64,000 nt of DNA. It comes from Hyphobacterium marinum (lineage in GTDB: Bacteria > Pseudomonadota > Alphaproteobacteria > Caulobacterales > Maricaulaceae). The stretch spans positions 124,001-188,000 of the forward strand of contig NZ_JAZDRO010000002.1 in NCBI RefSeq assembly GCF_036330325.1, written 5' to 3'. A program made the position numbers and the translations under genes. Below the pieces are notes generated by a model. That model saw only the letters and a list, made by a program, of their open reading frames with translations. It searched no databases and was not told where the DNA came from. Below, piece by piece: positions 35,444-44,039 of the stretch. The stretch's first letter is position 1, and the number at the start of each line of letters is the position of its first letter.

Positions 35444-36673
35444 CTACACCCCCAGGTCTTGACGTTGACGGACAAGCCGCCAGTCGGGGTCGGCGCTGAC
35501 ATCCTCGAATATGGACGGGACCGGCGAGAGCGGGCCGTCATGCAGCGTGCCGTGGCTTTCGGCTTCCTTGTAGGACTTCACCACCAGTTCGTTGAGTGCG
35601 GCTTCGAGCTTTTCGTGGCGCTCCTCGTCCCATTCGCCAAGGCCGATGAGGTGGTTCTTCAGGCGCAGGATGGGGTCGCCCAGCGGCCATTTCTCGAACT
35701 CGTCCTTCGGGCGGTAGCCGGACGGATCGTCAGACGTCGAGTGCGGACCGGCGCGATAGGTGTAGTGCTCAATCACCGTCGCGCCATGACCGGCACGGGC
35801 GCGCTCGGCGGCCCATTGCGTCGCGGCATAGACGGCGAGGAAGTCATTCCCGTCCACGCGCAGCGAGGCGAGGCCATAGCCCAGACCTTTCAGCGCGAAG
35901 GTCGGCGCATCGCCCGCGGCAACGCCCTGGAAGGTGGAAATGGCCCACTGATTGTTGACCACGTTGAAGATGACCGGGGCCTGATAGGTCGAGGCCAGCG
36001 TCAGTGCAGAGTGGAAGTCGCCTTCGGCGGTCGTGCCGTCGCCAATCCAGCTCGCCGTGACCTGATCCTCGCCCTTGTAGCGCGCCCCCATCGCCCAGCC
36101 GACGGCTTGCGGGAATTGCGTGCCGAGATTGCCCGAAATGGAGAAGAAATTCCCTTCCGCCCAGGTGTAGTGAACCGGCAGCTGGCGGCCTTTCAGATTG
36201 TCGCGGCTGTTGGAAATGCAGTGGCACATCATGTCGACGATGTCGCGGCCGCGTACAAACAGGATGCCCTGCTGGCGGTAGGACGGGAACACCATGTCGG
36301 AGTTGCGCATCGCCATCGCACCGGCGACCGAGACGGCCTCTTCGCCGGTCGACTTCATGTAGAAGCTCATTTTGCCCTGGCGCTGGAGCTTCTGCATGCG
36401 CTCGTCATAGACGCGGGTCAGCACCATGTGGCGCAGGCCTTCGCGCAGCACGTCGGGCTGAAGCTGCGGATCCCATTCGCCGACCGCCTGGTGATTGTGA
36501 TCGAGCGCGCGAATGAGGCCGAGTGCGAGTGGTTGGGTCTCGGCCCATCCCGCATCGATGCCGGGGCGTTTCGCCTCACCGGCGGCGGGAATGTCGAGAT
36601 GGGAAAAGTCCGGCGCATCGCCGGGACGGAGCTTTGGCGCGGGAACGCGATAGCGGGGCTGAGACGCGGTCAT
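35444..36673 (-). CDS. bkdA1: E1 alpha subunit of branched-chain 2-oxoacid dehydrogenase
   Basis: A 409-aa thiamine-diphosphate enzyme alpha subunit. The TPP motif starts GDGTTAEGDFHSALTLAS and closes at NNQWAI. FYMKSTGEEAVSVAGAMA and FPSYRQQGILFVRG are typical of the BCKDH alpha family, and the loop YRAGPHSTSDDPSGYR with Ser is the usual catalytic-loop region. First gene of bkdA1-bkdA2-bkdB. The 140 bp upstream (36674-36813) separate it from the peptidase gene. Confidence 0.93.
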   Translation of the reverse strand: MTASQPRYRVPAPKLRPGDAPDFSHLDIPAAGEAKRPGIDAGWAETQPLALGLIRALDHNHQAVGEWDPQLQPDVLREGLRHMVLTRVYDERMQKLQRQGKMSFYMKSTGEEAVSVAGAMAMRNSDMVFPSYRQQGILFVRGRDIVDMMCHCISNSRDNLKGRQLPVHYTWAEGNFFSISGNLGTQFPQAVGWAMGARYKGEDQVTASWIGDGTTAEGDFHSALTLASTYQAPVIFNVVNNQWAISTFQGVAAGDAPTFALKGLGYGLASLRVDGNDFLAVYAATQWAAERARAGHGATVIEHYTYRAGPHSTSDDPSGYRPKDEFEKWPLGDPILRLKNHLIGLGEWDEERHEKLEAALNELVVKSYKEAESHGTLHDGPLSPVPSIFEDVSADPDWRLVRQRQDLGV

Positions 36674-36813
36674 GGGGCCTCGCGGGCTGACTTCGACAAG
36701 AACGGGCGCGGCCCGTGCGCCATGTCTAGCACACGGGAGACCGGGGCCTTAGCCCGGATCACGCCGTTTTGTCCACATTCCGCAATGGCGAACGCGCTTG
36801 CAAAAACGGGCAG

Positions 36814-39006
36814 CTAGCGCCGCACGATGATCGATCCCTTCTCGACATTCATCGCCGCGAGCAGCGCTTCGTACTGCAGGTCCTGACCATAGTCGAAGAG
36901 GGATTCAAACAGCGTGTAGGACCATTCGACCGGGTGGCCGTTGTCGACGATCAAAAAGGTCTCGTTGCGGGCATTATAGCCGCGCACGACGACCCAGTGT
37001 GATGTCGCTGCCGCATCGTGCGGGGAATAGATGTCGCGTGCGAACTGGCTGCCCCAGCTGATCAGCGCGATCACCGGCGCGCCGCGATCAAGATGACCCC
37101 GGATCGTGTCGAGCGCGCGCGCATTGTTGCGGGCATTGCCCAGCGGCAGGACCTCGTGGCGGAAGCCCGAGGACAAGTCATTCATCCGGTCGCGCAGCGT
37201 ACCCGGCGGCGTCCCCAGCGACTGGTCGGAGACGAAATTGCCCGAGGATTGGACCCTTCGCTTGAACTGCTCGTACGTCGTCGCGACGCCATAGAAACGC
37301 AGCACACGGGATCCGGCCTGCGGCCCACAGGAATTGCCCCCCGAGAGCCGGTTAGCATAGTCGCCGGTCGGCACGTCCAGGAAAACGGTCGGTCGCAGAT
37401 CTTCGGTCCGGGCACGGGCCGGATCGGCGCGCGACAGCGTCACACCCAGCGGCCTGTAAAAGGCCTGGATTCCGGTCCGGGTCCCGGCCTCGGCTCCATT
37501 GGTGTCGCCAATTGCGCGGAAAGCCGCGACATGGCTCATGGCACGACGGCGGGCCTCGGTGACGGAGTCGGCGAAATTGGTGGACGAGTCCGGCATACGC
37601 GCCGCCTCTCCCGCGCCTTCAACCAGAAAGTCCTGCTCGTGGTCGCGGTCGGTGAAGCGGACTTCGGCGCGGCGGCCAAGCGCGGTTTCCCAGGCGTCCT
37701 GCCAGGTGTCGCTCTCGTCCCACCATTCATAGTGAACGTCGACAGCGTCGATCTGCCAGCCGGGCGGTGCGGTCCAGATGACCTCGTTCGCGACTCGGCC
37801 CGAGGCGCGTGTGTCGCCGCCGGTTTCTTCCGCCGACCCGATCAGTGTCGCGAGGATTTGCGTGCGGTCGCCGCTGAGCGAAAGCGTGGAGCTTGCCGAC
37901 ATGCGCGGGCCGTTGCCGAAGAACTCGGCGTCCCCGGCGGTATGCGGCAGGACGAAGAAGTCCGAGTGCTGGCCGTGAACCCAGATGAATTCGCTGCCCG
38001 AGGGCGGGGTCGGTGCCGCCGGTTCAACGATCGGCACAACAAGCGAGATCGGGTTGAACTGCACCTGCACGCTGGTGCGCGAGACCGTCCGGTTGCCGTG
38101 GCGATCCAGATCGCCAACATCGCGCCCGTCATTGTCGTTGGAGACAATATCGCCATTGGTATCGCCAATGACGATAAAGGACCGGACCGGCCCGTCGACA
38201 TCGGGCAGGCCCCGGCGTACGTCGATCTCGCCGCGGCCCGGCACGACCGTATCGATCTCCCAATCAGTATCGGTGTAATTCGCCGTCACGCGCGTGGGCG
38301 AGGCAATGCGCTCGATCGCGCCACCATCCGGGTTGCACCAGATGCGGCGGCGCTCATCGAGGCGGCCACGGGTGTGATCGGGACGCGTCTCGACCGCGAT
38401 CATTTCGATATCGGCGTAGAGGCAGTGATCCACCGCGCTCAGCGACACCGACAGGTCAACTCGCGGACCATTGCCACCGAAGTCACCATCGCCGCCGCCA
38501 TCGCGAATGGCGAAGAGGCGCTCCGTCGGACGAGGCTCGACCGTGATCGTCTGGCTTGTGATGCGCGGCGCGGTGTAGCGCATTTCGGTCACGGCGGTGA
38601 CCGTCGGGCGCTCGGGAACCACGCCGGGCCGGATTTCCGGCCGGCGTATCGACGTGCTGGGTCGGAACGTCCCGGACAGATCGGGTCCTTGCACCGCAGT
38701 CACGCGCGGCGCACGATCGCTTTCATTGCAGCGTGCCAGACCGGCCGCGTCCAGCCGCGCGCCAGGATGGCCATATTCGGTGATCCGCCCGATTTGGGCG
38801 GCCAGCTGGGCGCAGGCCCCAACGCCGGGATTGGGCCACGGTCCCGATATCGTGCAGGCCGAGCCGGAGCATTGCCAGGTCAGCGTCCCGGCCTGCACCG
38901 CGCCCGTTTCCATCGCGGGCGCAGCGGTACGGGCGGTGTAGGAATAAGTCTGCGCAAGGGCCGGTGACGAAAGGGCGAACCCCAACACGATCAGAAACAG
39001 GCGCAT
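36814..39006 (-). CDS. Secreted C39-like cysteine peptidase with a duplicated beta module
   Basis: A 730-aa exported protein (signal peptide to about residue 18). Three parts: a four-Cys module (Cys46, 51, 65, 93; WQC, GPWPNPGVGAC, LARCN); two tandem related modules at about 167-322 and 352-522, each opening with D..F.GNGPR, containing an IW..P step and closing with AIGDTNG or VIGDTNG followed by a VQ.F/FY.P stretch; and a papain-like domain at about 545-720 with candidate Cys560 (GGNSCGPQAG), His670 (TSHWVVVRGY) and Asp688/Asn689 (LIVDNGHP). That layout matches bacteriocin-processing-type C39 folds. Substrate unknown. ATG at 39006 has GGGGAG 8 nt upstream. Confidence 0.8.
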   Translation of the reverse strand: MRLFLIVLGFALSSPALAQTYSYTARTAAPAMETGAVQAGTLTWQCSGSACTISGPWPNPGVGACAQLAAQIGRITEYGHPGARLDAAGLARCNESDRAPRVTAVQGPDLSGTFRPSTSIRRPEIRPGVVPERPTVTAVTEMRYTAPRITSQTITVEPRPTERLFAIRDGGGDGDFGGNGPRVDLSVSLSAVDHCLYADIEMIAVETRPDHTRGRLDERRRIWCNPDGGAIERIASPTRVTANYTDTDWEIDTVVPGRGEIDVRRGLPDVDGPVRSFIVIGDTNGDIVSNDNDGRDVGDLDRHGNRTVSRTSVQVQFNPISLVVPIVEPAAPTPPSGSEFIWVHGQHSDFFVLPHTAGDAEFFGNGPRMSASSTLSLSGDRTQILATLIGSAEETGGDTRASGRVANEVIWTAPPGWQIDAVDVHYEWWDESDTWQDAWETALGRRAEVRFTDRDHEQDFLVEGAGEAARMPDSSTNFADSVTEARRRAMSHVAAFRAIGDTNGAEAGTRTGIQAFYRPLGVTLSRADPARARTEDLRPTVFLDVPTGDYANRLSGGNSCGPQAGSRVLRFYGVATTYEQFKRRVQSSGNFVSDQSLGTPPGTLRDRMNDLSSGFRHEVLPLGNARNNARALDTIRGHLDRGAPVIALISWGSQFARDIYSPHDAAATSHWVVVRGYNARNETFLIVDNGHPVEWSYTLFESLFDYGQDLQYEALLAAMNVEKGSIIVRR

Positions 39007-39081
39007 GACGATCACTCCCCGGCTGATGAAACAATCGGGAGCGAGAATAGCAAGAATTCTGATGACGCGGGAGTGAACACG

Positions 39082-39112
39082 AAAACGGCCCCGGACATGC
39101 CTGTCCGGGGCC
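39082..39112 (-). terminator. Intrinsic terminator of the thiolase gene
   Basis: An 11-bp perfect stem, GGCCCCGGACA (39087-39097) with TGTCCGGGGCC (39102-39112), encloses TGCC. On the minus strand it is followed by TTTT (39085-39082). It lies 30 bp beyond the thiolase stop. Confidence 0.75.
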
Positions 39113-39141
39113 GCTTGAGTTTCAGGCTTGCGAAGACCGGT

Positions 39142-40332
39142 CTAGGCGACGCGTTCGACCGCCACGGCCGTGGCTTCGCCGCCGCCGATGCAGAGCGAGG
39201 CCACACCCTTGGTCTTGCCGTGCTTTTCCAGCGCGGCGATCAGCGTGACCATGATCCGCGCGCCGGACGCGCCGATCGGGTGGCCGAGGGCGCAAGCCCC
39301 GCCATTCACATTGACCTTGTCGTGGCTGAGGCCAAGTTCCTTCATCGCGATCATCGGGACGACGGCGAAGGCCTCGTTGATTTCCCAAAGATCGACATCG
39401 TCGATAGCCCATCCGGCCTTTTCCACGACCTTGCGCATGGCCGGAACCGGCGCGGTGGTGAAGTAGGCGGGCTCGTGGGCATGCGAGGACGTGGCGACGA
39501 TTTTCGCCAGCGGCTTCAGGCCACGGCGCTCGGCTTCCGACGCGCGCATCAGGACCAGGGCCGCCGCACCATCAGAGATGGCCGAGGCATTTGCCGCGGT
39601 GACCGTGCCGTCCTTGGAGAAGGCGGGGCGAAGGCTCGGGATTTTCTCCGGCATTGCCTTGCGCGGCAGCTCGTCGGTGTCGACCGTCACGTCGCCCTTG
39701 CGCGTGGTGTAGGTGACCGGCGCGATTTCGCGTTTGAAATCGCCCTCTTTCGTGGCGCGTTGGGCGCGGGCGAGCGTCTCAAGCGCGTAGGCATCCTGCT
39801 GCTCGCGCGTGAACTGGTGTTCCTGCGCGATCATGTCGGCATAGACGCCCATCGCCTTGTGCTCGTAGGCATCTTCGAGGCCGTCGAGCGCCATGTGGTC
39901 GAGGATGCGGTCATGGCCGTATTTGAAACCGGCGCGATGGGACGGCATCAGGTGCGGCGCGTTGGTCATGGATTCCATGCCGCCGACCACGATCACGTCG
40001 CCTTCACCGGCGAGGATGGCATTGCGGCCCAGAATCGCGGCCTGCATGCCCGAACCGCACATCTTGTTGAGCGTCGTGGCTTCGACCGACTTGGGCAGGC
40101 CGGCCTTGATGCCCGCCTGGCGGGCCGGGGCTTGGCCCTGACCGGCCGGAAGCACATTGCCCATGTAAATCGTGTCGACATCATCGCCGGCGACACCGGC
40201 TTCTTCCAGCGCGGCCTTGACGGCCACGGCACCGAGTTCGTTGGCCGATTGTGCCGTCAGATCGCCCAGCAGGCCGCCCATCGGGGTACGGGCCATGCCG
40301 ACGATGACAATCGGATCGTCTTGGGTGCTCAT
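39142..40332 (-). CDS. Acetyl-CoA C-acetyltransferase (thiolase)
   Basis: A 396-aa thiolase-superfamily enzyme. Active-site Cys is in NKMCGSGMQA (about 91), His in INEAFAVVPM (about 352), and the second Cys in GGACALGHPIGASGAR (about 382). It condenses two acetyl-CoA or cleaves 3-ketoacyl-CoA. The substrate range cannot be decided from sequence. ATG at 40332 is the family start. Divergent from a small remnant gene, with 35 bp between starts. Confidence 0.93.
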   Translation of the reverse strand: MSTQDDPIVIVGMARTPMGGLLGDLTAQSANELGAVAVKAALEEAGVAGDDVDTIYMGNVLPAGQGQAPARQAGIKAGLPKSVEATTLNKMCGSGMQAAILGRNAILAGEGDVIVVGGMESMTNAPHLMPSHRAGFKYGHDRILDHMALDGLEDAYEHKAMGVYADMIAQEHQFTREQQDAYALETLARAQRATKEGDFKREIAPVTYTTRKGDVTVDTDELPRKAMPEKIPSLRPAFSKDGTVTAANASAISDGAAALVLMRASEAERRGLKPLAKIVATSSHAHEPAYFTTAPVPAMRKVVEKAGWAIDDVDLWEINEAFAVVPMIAMKELGLSHDKVNVNGGACALGHPIGASGARIMVTLIAALEKHGKTKGVASLCIGGGEATAVAVERVA

Positions 40333-40367
40333 ATGTGGTCTCCTTGGAAACGGACGGGAGGCTTGAG

Positions 40368-40625
40368 ATGGGAATTTTCGCGTGCATCTTGAAGGCTTCT
40401 CGCTGCGCTGCGTCAAGCCTTTTCGCGGATGCAACATCCGCGCTCGGGCGCATACCGGTCATACGCGACTGGCTGGAAGCCGCTGGCCTGTTTGCGCTTT
40501 TCGTCGGTCTTGCCGCGTTCATCGCCTTGCCCGCCGGGCTGATCACAATGCCAGTGCGGGTCGACTGGGCCGGACTTTGGCCCGTCGCGCTGGTGGTTTT
40601 CTTCGTTCCCGCCCTCGGCGCTTAA
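40368..40625 (+). pseudogene. Truncated CPBP-type membrane protease remnant
   Basis: ATG at 40368 has GGGAGG 7 nt upstream, so the 5' end of the gene looks functional. The 85-aa product reads as the N-terminal helices of a CAAX/CPBP membrane protease (RIPVIRDWLEAAGLFALF, LAAFIALPAGLITMP, ALVVFFVPALG) and stops with GA* just where family members continue with the catalytic EE..FRG motif. The stop TAA (40623-40625) overlaps the convergent gene's stop. It looks like a gene cut after its first exported half. It could also be a short real membrane protein. Confidence 0.45.
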
Positions 40626-41059
40626 GGGGCCTCGACGGTCGCCGGGAAATACCACACCGCCGCAATGACGCCGCCGCGGATGCGGTAGACGGCGAGCGCA
40701 GTCTGGCTGCGCGCCTCACCGCTGGAGGTCGTCCAGCTCGCACGTTCGCGCACGGCGAGGCGGTTGCCATCCTCGATGACCGAGAGGATTTCGGAGCGCG
40801 CACTCGGCAGGTCGGAGAAATAGCGGCGCATCGAGCGGACCATGCGGTCGGCCCCATCCACCCGGCTGTCGACACCGGCAAGCCCCAGATAGACGATCTG
40901 GACGTCCTCGGTAACGAGATCGCCCATCGCGTCGGCATCCTGCGCATTGAAGGCCGCGAAGAAGGCATCGAGTACGGCCCGGCGATCGGCCGATGTGTCC
41001 TGCGCCATCGCCGGCGTGGCTGCGAGGATAACAAACAGAAAGAGGACAGACCTTAACAT
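40622..41059 (-). CDS. Secreted NTF2/SnoaL-like protein
   Basis: A 145-aa protein with a signal peptide (MLRSVLFLFVILAATPAMA) and an NTF2-like alpha+beta fold: VLDAFFAAFNAQDADAMGDL, VTEDVQIVYLGLAGVD and IRGGVIAAVWYF. Members bind small ligands or act as isomerase-like enzymes; role unknown. ATG at 41059 has GGGAGAG at 5-nt spacing, better than the GTG two codons earlier. Its TAA overlaps the TAA of the remnant opposite. Confidence 0.85.
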   Translation of the reverse strand: MLRSVLFLFVILAATPAMAQDTSADRRAVLDAFFAAFNAQDADAMGDLVTEDVQIVYLGLAGVDSRVDGADRMVRSMRRYFSDLPSARSEILSVIEDGNRLAVRERASWTTSSGEARSQTALAVYRIRGGVIAAVWYFPATVEAP

Positions 41060-41091
41060 GCGCACTCTCCCTCGGTCGAAACGGCAGAAGT

Positions 41092-41174
41092 CCCCCCACC
41101 CCGGCCCTCCCCCGAGTGGGAGGGAGTCCAGGCGCTAATCCCTCCCCTTGAGGGGAGGGTGAGGGTGGGGTGGG
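41092..41174. repeat. Partial CCTCCCCTTGAGGGGAGG family repeat
   Basis: CCTCCCCCGAGTGGGAGG (41107-41124) and CCTCCCCTTGAGGGGAGGGT with GGGGTGGG next to it are pieces of the same intergenic family as 6233-6356. Non-coding. Confidence 0.6.
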
Positions 41175-41198
41175 TAAGCCCGATTTCCATGATCGCGA

Positions 41199-42383
41199 TC
41201 AAACCGTCCCGGTAATCCAGCCGCCGCCGAGCACACGCGAGGCGTCGCCCTGTGGCGCGTAGAAGACGGCCGCCTGACCCGGCGCGACGCCCTCTTCGGC
41301 TTCATCCAGTGCAATACCGATTTTCCCGTTTTCGACCGAGAGGGCTGCCGGAACCGGCGGGCGGGTGGAGCGCACCTTGACCAGCACCGGCTCGCCGTCG
41401 AGCGCGTCGAGATCGCCCTCGCCGATCCAATTGACGGCATGGAGCGCAATACGGCGCACGCCCAGCGCTTCGCGCGGGCCGACGATGACCTGGCGTTCGG
41501 GCGCATCGAGGCGGACCACGTAGAGCGGCTCACCGGTGGCGACCTTCAGGCCGCGGCGCTGGCCGACCGTGTAGCGGATGACGCCGTCATGGGTGCCGAG
41601 CACGCGCCCGTCGACATGGACGATCTCGCCCGCAGCCGAGGCACCGGGGCGCAGCTTCTCGACGATGTCGACATAGTTGCCATCCGGAACGAAGCAGATG
41701 TCCTGGCTGTCCGGCTTGTCGGCAACCTCCAGCCCGAAGGCTTCGGCCAGCTGGCGGGTTTGGTCCTTGGTGAGGCCACCCAGCGGAAAACGCAGATAGT
41801 CGAGTTGCTCGCGCGTCGTCGCGAACAGGAAATAGGACTGGTCCTTGCCGGGATCGGCGGCCCGGCGCAGCTCCGGCCCGTCCGGCCCGTCCACGCGGCG
41901 GATATAGTGCCCGGTCGCGAGGCAGGCCGCGCCCAGTTGCTTGGCCTGCTTCAAGAGGTCGGCAAACTTGACGCTCTGATTACAGCGCACGCAGGGGATG
42001 GGTGTCGCGCCGGAAAGATAGGTGTCGGCGAAATCCTCCATCACCGACTCGCGGAAGCGCGATTCATAGTCGAGCACGTAGTGCGGGAAACCCATCGCCT
42101 CGGCGGCCCTGCGGGCGTCGTGAATGTCCTGCCCGGCGCAGCACGCGCCTTTCTTCTTGATAGCCGCGCCGTGGTCGTAGAGCTGGAGCGTGATGCCAAC
42201 GACGTCATAGCCCGCGCGGTGCAGGACGGTGGCGGTGACGGTGGAATCCACGCCGCCCGACATCGCCACGACCACACGGTGATCGGACGGATTACCGCCA
42301 AGGCCGAGCAGGTCGCCGGTCAGGCCGAAGTCTTCAAGCAGGGTATCGGCGCGCGTATCTGCGCGGCCGGTCGCGATCGTCAT
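41199..42383 (-). CDS. mnmA: tRNA-specific 2-thiouridylase
   Basis: A 394-aa enzyme that puts sulfur on the wobble uridine of tRNA-Glu, Gln and Lys. PP-loop VAMSGGVDSTV (about 39-49), the first catalytic Cys in PCVRCNQSVKF and the second in DSQDICFVPDGNY are present, with the C-terminal beta domain intact. It is longer than many MnmA because of an N-terminal extension of about 30 residues (ADTRADTLLEDFGLTGDL). ATG at 42383 follows ATGGAG. Confidence 0.95.
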   Translation of the reverse strand: MTIATGRADTRADTLLEDFGLTGDLLGLGGNPSDHRVVVAMSGGVDSTVTATVLHRAGYDVVGITLQLYDHGAAIKKKGACCAGQDIHDARRAAEAMGFPHYVLDYESRFRESVMEDFADTYLSGATPIPCVRCNQSVKFADLLKQAKQLGAACLATGHYIRRVDGPDGPELRRAADPGKDQSYFLFATTREQLDYLRFPLGGLTKDQTRQLAEAFGLEVADKPDSQDICFVPDGNYVDIVEKLRPGASAAGEIVHVDGRVLGTHDGVIRYTVGQRRGLKVATGEPLYVVRLDAPERQVIVGPREALGVRRIALHAVNWIGEGDLDALDGEPVLVKVRSTRPPVPAALSVENGKIGIALDEAEEGVAPGQAAVFYAPQGDASRVLGGGWITGTV

Positions 42384-42470
42384 GGCGCATCTCCATCGGG
42401 TTCAAGGCCCGAAGCAAACGGTTATGGAAGGCGGGTATATACGCCCGGCACGCCGTGTTCGAAAGACCCC

Positions 42471-43010
42471 TTAGCGGCGGGTCGCTTCCAAGCGGTCGAT
42501 CAGAAACCAGTCGGTCGTCTCATACTTGCGCTCGATGGTCTGGCGATACTGATCGTCCGAAACCCGTTCCAGCCGGGTGCGGCCTTCGAACGCGCCATAG
42601 CCGTCCGTCCCCGAAAAATGGGTGACGAAGCCGGTTTCGGTCAGTTCGATTTCCTGCTCGGTCAGCGACCAGCGATTGGTATTGCCGTTGAAATAGCGAA
42701 CGGCCATCGTTCCCGTCGCCGGGTCGTAAGTGTTGATGACCGTCCCGAACCAGTTGCCGCTGTCAGCCGACACCCAGCGCGAATTCAGCCCCAGGCCGTC
42801 GAAGACAGACGATGTTGTGACCACAAAGGTCAGCGTCTCACTATCGTTCGGGCCACGGGCCAGCCAGTTCTCAGCGTCCCACTCACCCTGCAGGAAAGAC
42901 AGATGCTCGAAGACAGCGCGCGCTTCCGGGCGCGGATCGTCGGGTTGTTCCTGGGACCAGGACGGCGTGGAGACGAGAACGAGCAGGCAGAGAACGGCAG
43001 CAAGACGCAT
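42471..43010 (-). CDS. Secreted protein, DUF1579-like
   Basis: A 179-aa protein with a signal peptide (MRLAAVLCLLVLVSTPSWS). The mature part reads LSFLQGEWDAENWLARG, FVVTTSSVFDGLGLNSRW, GTVINTYDPATGTMAVRYF and ERKYETTDWFLI, a beta-rich pattern typical of secreted lipocalin-like DUF1579 proteins. Function unknown. ATG at 43010 was chosen at the signal peptide. Upstream (43017-43039) is an imperfect hairpin without a T-run. Confidence 0.82.
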   Translation of the reverse strand: MRLAAVLCLLVLVSTPSWSQEQPDDPRPEARAVFEHLSFLQGEWDAENWLARGPNDSETLTFVVTTSSVFDGLGLNSRWVSADSGNWFGTVINTYDPATGTMAVRYFNGNTNRWSLTEQEIELTETGFVTHFSGTDGYGAFEGRTRLERVSDDQYRQTIERKYETTDWFLIDRLEATRR

Positions 43011-43105
43011 GGGGAAGCTCCAGATTTCAAATCCGGAGCAAAACTGGACCGGGGAAGACGGCAAGAGAACTGCCACCCTGCTCACCTTTACGTGAGACGC
43101 TGCAA

Positions 43106-44020
43106 TTACCTCAGGAACGGCAACAGCGAGACCTGGCTGAGGCTGGAGAAGGTGGCCGCTGAAACCTCGACTGCCGCCTGAGCCTGTTGCAGGCGCGACG
43201 CCGCGTCTGCCATGTCGGCGTCTTCAAGATTGCCGATCAGTTGGTCGAGATAAACCGCCTTGTCCTTCTGACTTTGCTGCAGATTCTCGACCTGCGACTG
43301 GCGTGCGCCATTCTCCCCCACGCGATCATTGAGCCGGTCGAAGGCGTTGAGGACATTGGCGATCTCGGCCTGGACATAGGCCTGCTGCGTCGCGTCGAGC
43401 GGCCCGTCGAAGGGGCCGTTCGCCCCGGCGTCAAATTCGGCGATACGCTTGAAAGCGGCAAAAAGATCACGCCCGACCTCGCCAGCCAGAAAGCCCGTCT
43501 CGACCGAAATATGGTCGTCGAGCCGGACGGCCGTGCGCCGATTGGAGGTGACGAAGACATCGTCAACACTCGCCGCCGCAACCAGATCATCCAGCGTATC
43601 AGCGGCGAAGGGATCTGTGTCGCCGCGCGTGCCGCCGAAGAGATAGGCCCCGGCGTGCTGCATCGACATGACGTTGCGTGCCTTTTCGAAGGCGACCTGG
43701 ACCTGGTCCATGATGAAGGTGCCATCCGTCGTCGTCAGGGCGAGGCGCAATTCGGTCGCGGCCTCTGACAGCTTGCCCAGAGCGGTATCGGTCATTTCCA
43801 GTTTCGCGGAGGTGCGGATGGCGGCTTCCTCGTAGGACTGGGCGCGCGATTTCGCGCCATAGGCCGCCGAGAGCGATTCCGCGCGATGGCCAATGCCTTT
43901 GAGGTCCTGCGCCAGCTTGCCGGTCGAGAGCTGCTGCTGGGCATCGTGGACGGCGCGCTGAGCGCGCATCAGGTCCAGCAAGGCGGACTGGGAAGCGGCG
44001 TTGGTTGCGATCCGTGTCAT
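43106..44020 (-). CDS. flgL: Flagellar hook-filament junction protein FlgL
   Basis: A 304-aa protein with flagellin-like ends: an N-terminal coiled coil (ATNAASQSALLDLMRAQRAV, LSTGKLAQDLKGIG) and a C-terminal coiled coil (NLEDADMADAASRLQQAQAA) ending SQVSLLPFLR. The middle is shorter than enteric FlgL. It is exported by the flagellar type III system and links hook and filament. It follows flgK after 19 bp. Confidence 0.93.
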   Translation of the reverse strand: MTRIATNAASQSALLDLMRAQRAVHDAQQQLSTGKLAQDLKGIGHRAESLSAAYGAKSRAQSYEEAAIRTSAKLEMTDTALGKLSEAATELRLALTTTDGTFIMDQVQVAFEKARNVMSMQHAGAYLFGGTRGDTDPFAADTLDDLVAAASVDDVFVTSNRRTAVRLDDHISVETGFLAGEVGRDLFAAFKRIAEFDAGANGPFDGPLDATQQAYVQAEIANVLNAFDRLNDRVGENGARQSQVENLQQSQKDKAVYLDQLIGNLEDADMADAASRLQQAQAAVEVSAATFSSLSQVSLLPFLR

Positions 44021-44039
44021 GGCGTCGGTTTCCTGTCGG

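Noticed and set aside
37018..38967. A 649-codon plus-strand frame opposite the peptidase gene
   Set aside because: Antisense to a protein with a signal peptide and a catalytic Cys/His set; the antisense reading has low-complexity Arg/Gly/Asp content.
43017..43039. Imperfect hairpin (GCTCCAGATTT / AAATCCGGAGC) as a flgL terminator
   Set aside because: One mismatch, a 1-nt loop and no T-run on the minus strand. It overlaps the region just before the neighbour's start, so I did not call a terminator.
41439..43181. A 580-codon plus-strand frame across mnmA and its neighbour
   Set aside because: Antisense to mnmA, whose PP-loop and cysteines are intact, and to a secreted-protein gene.
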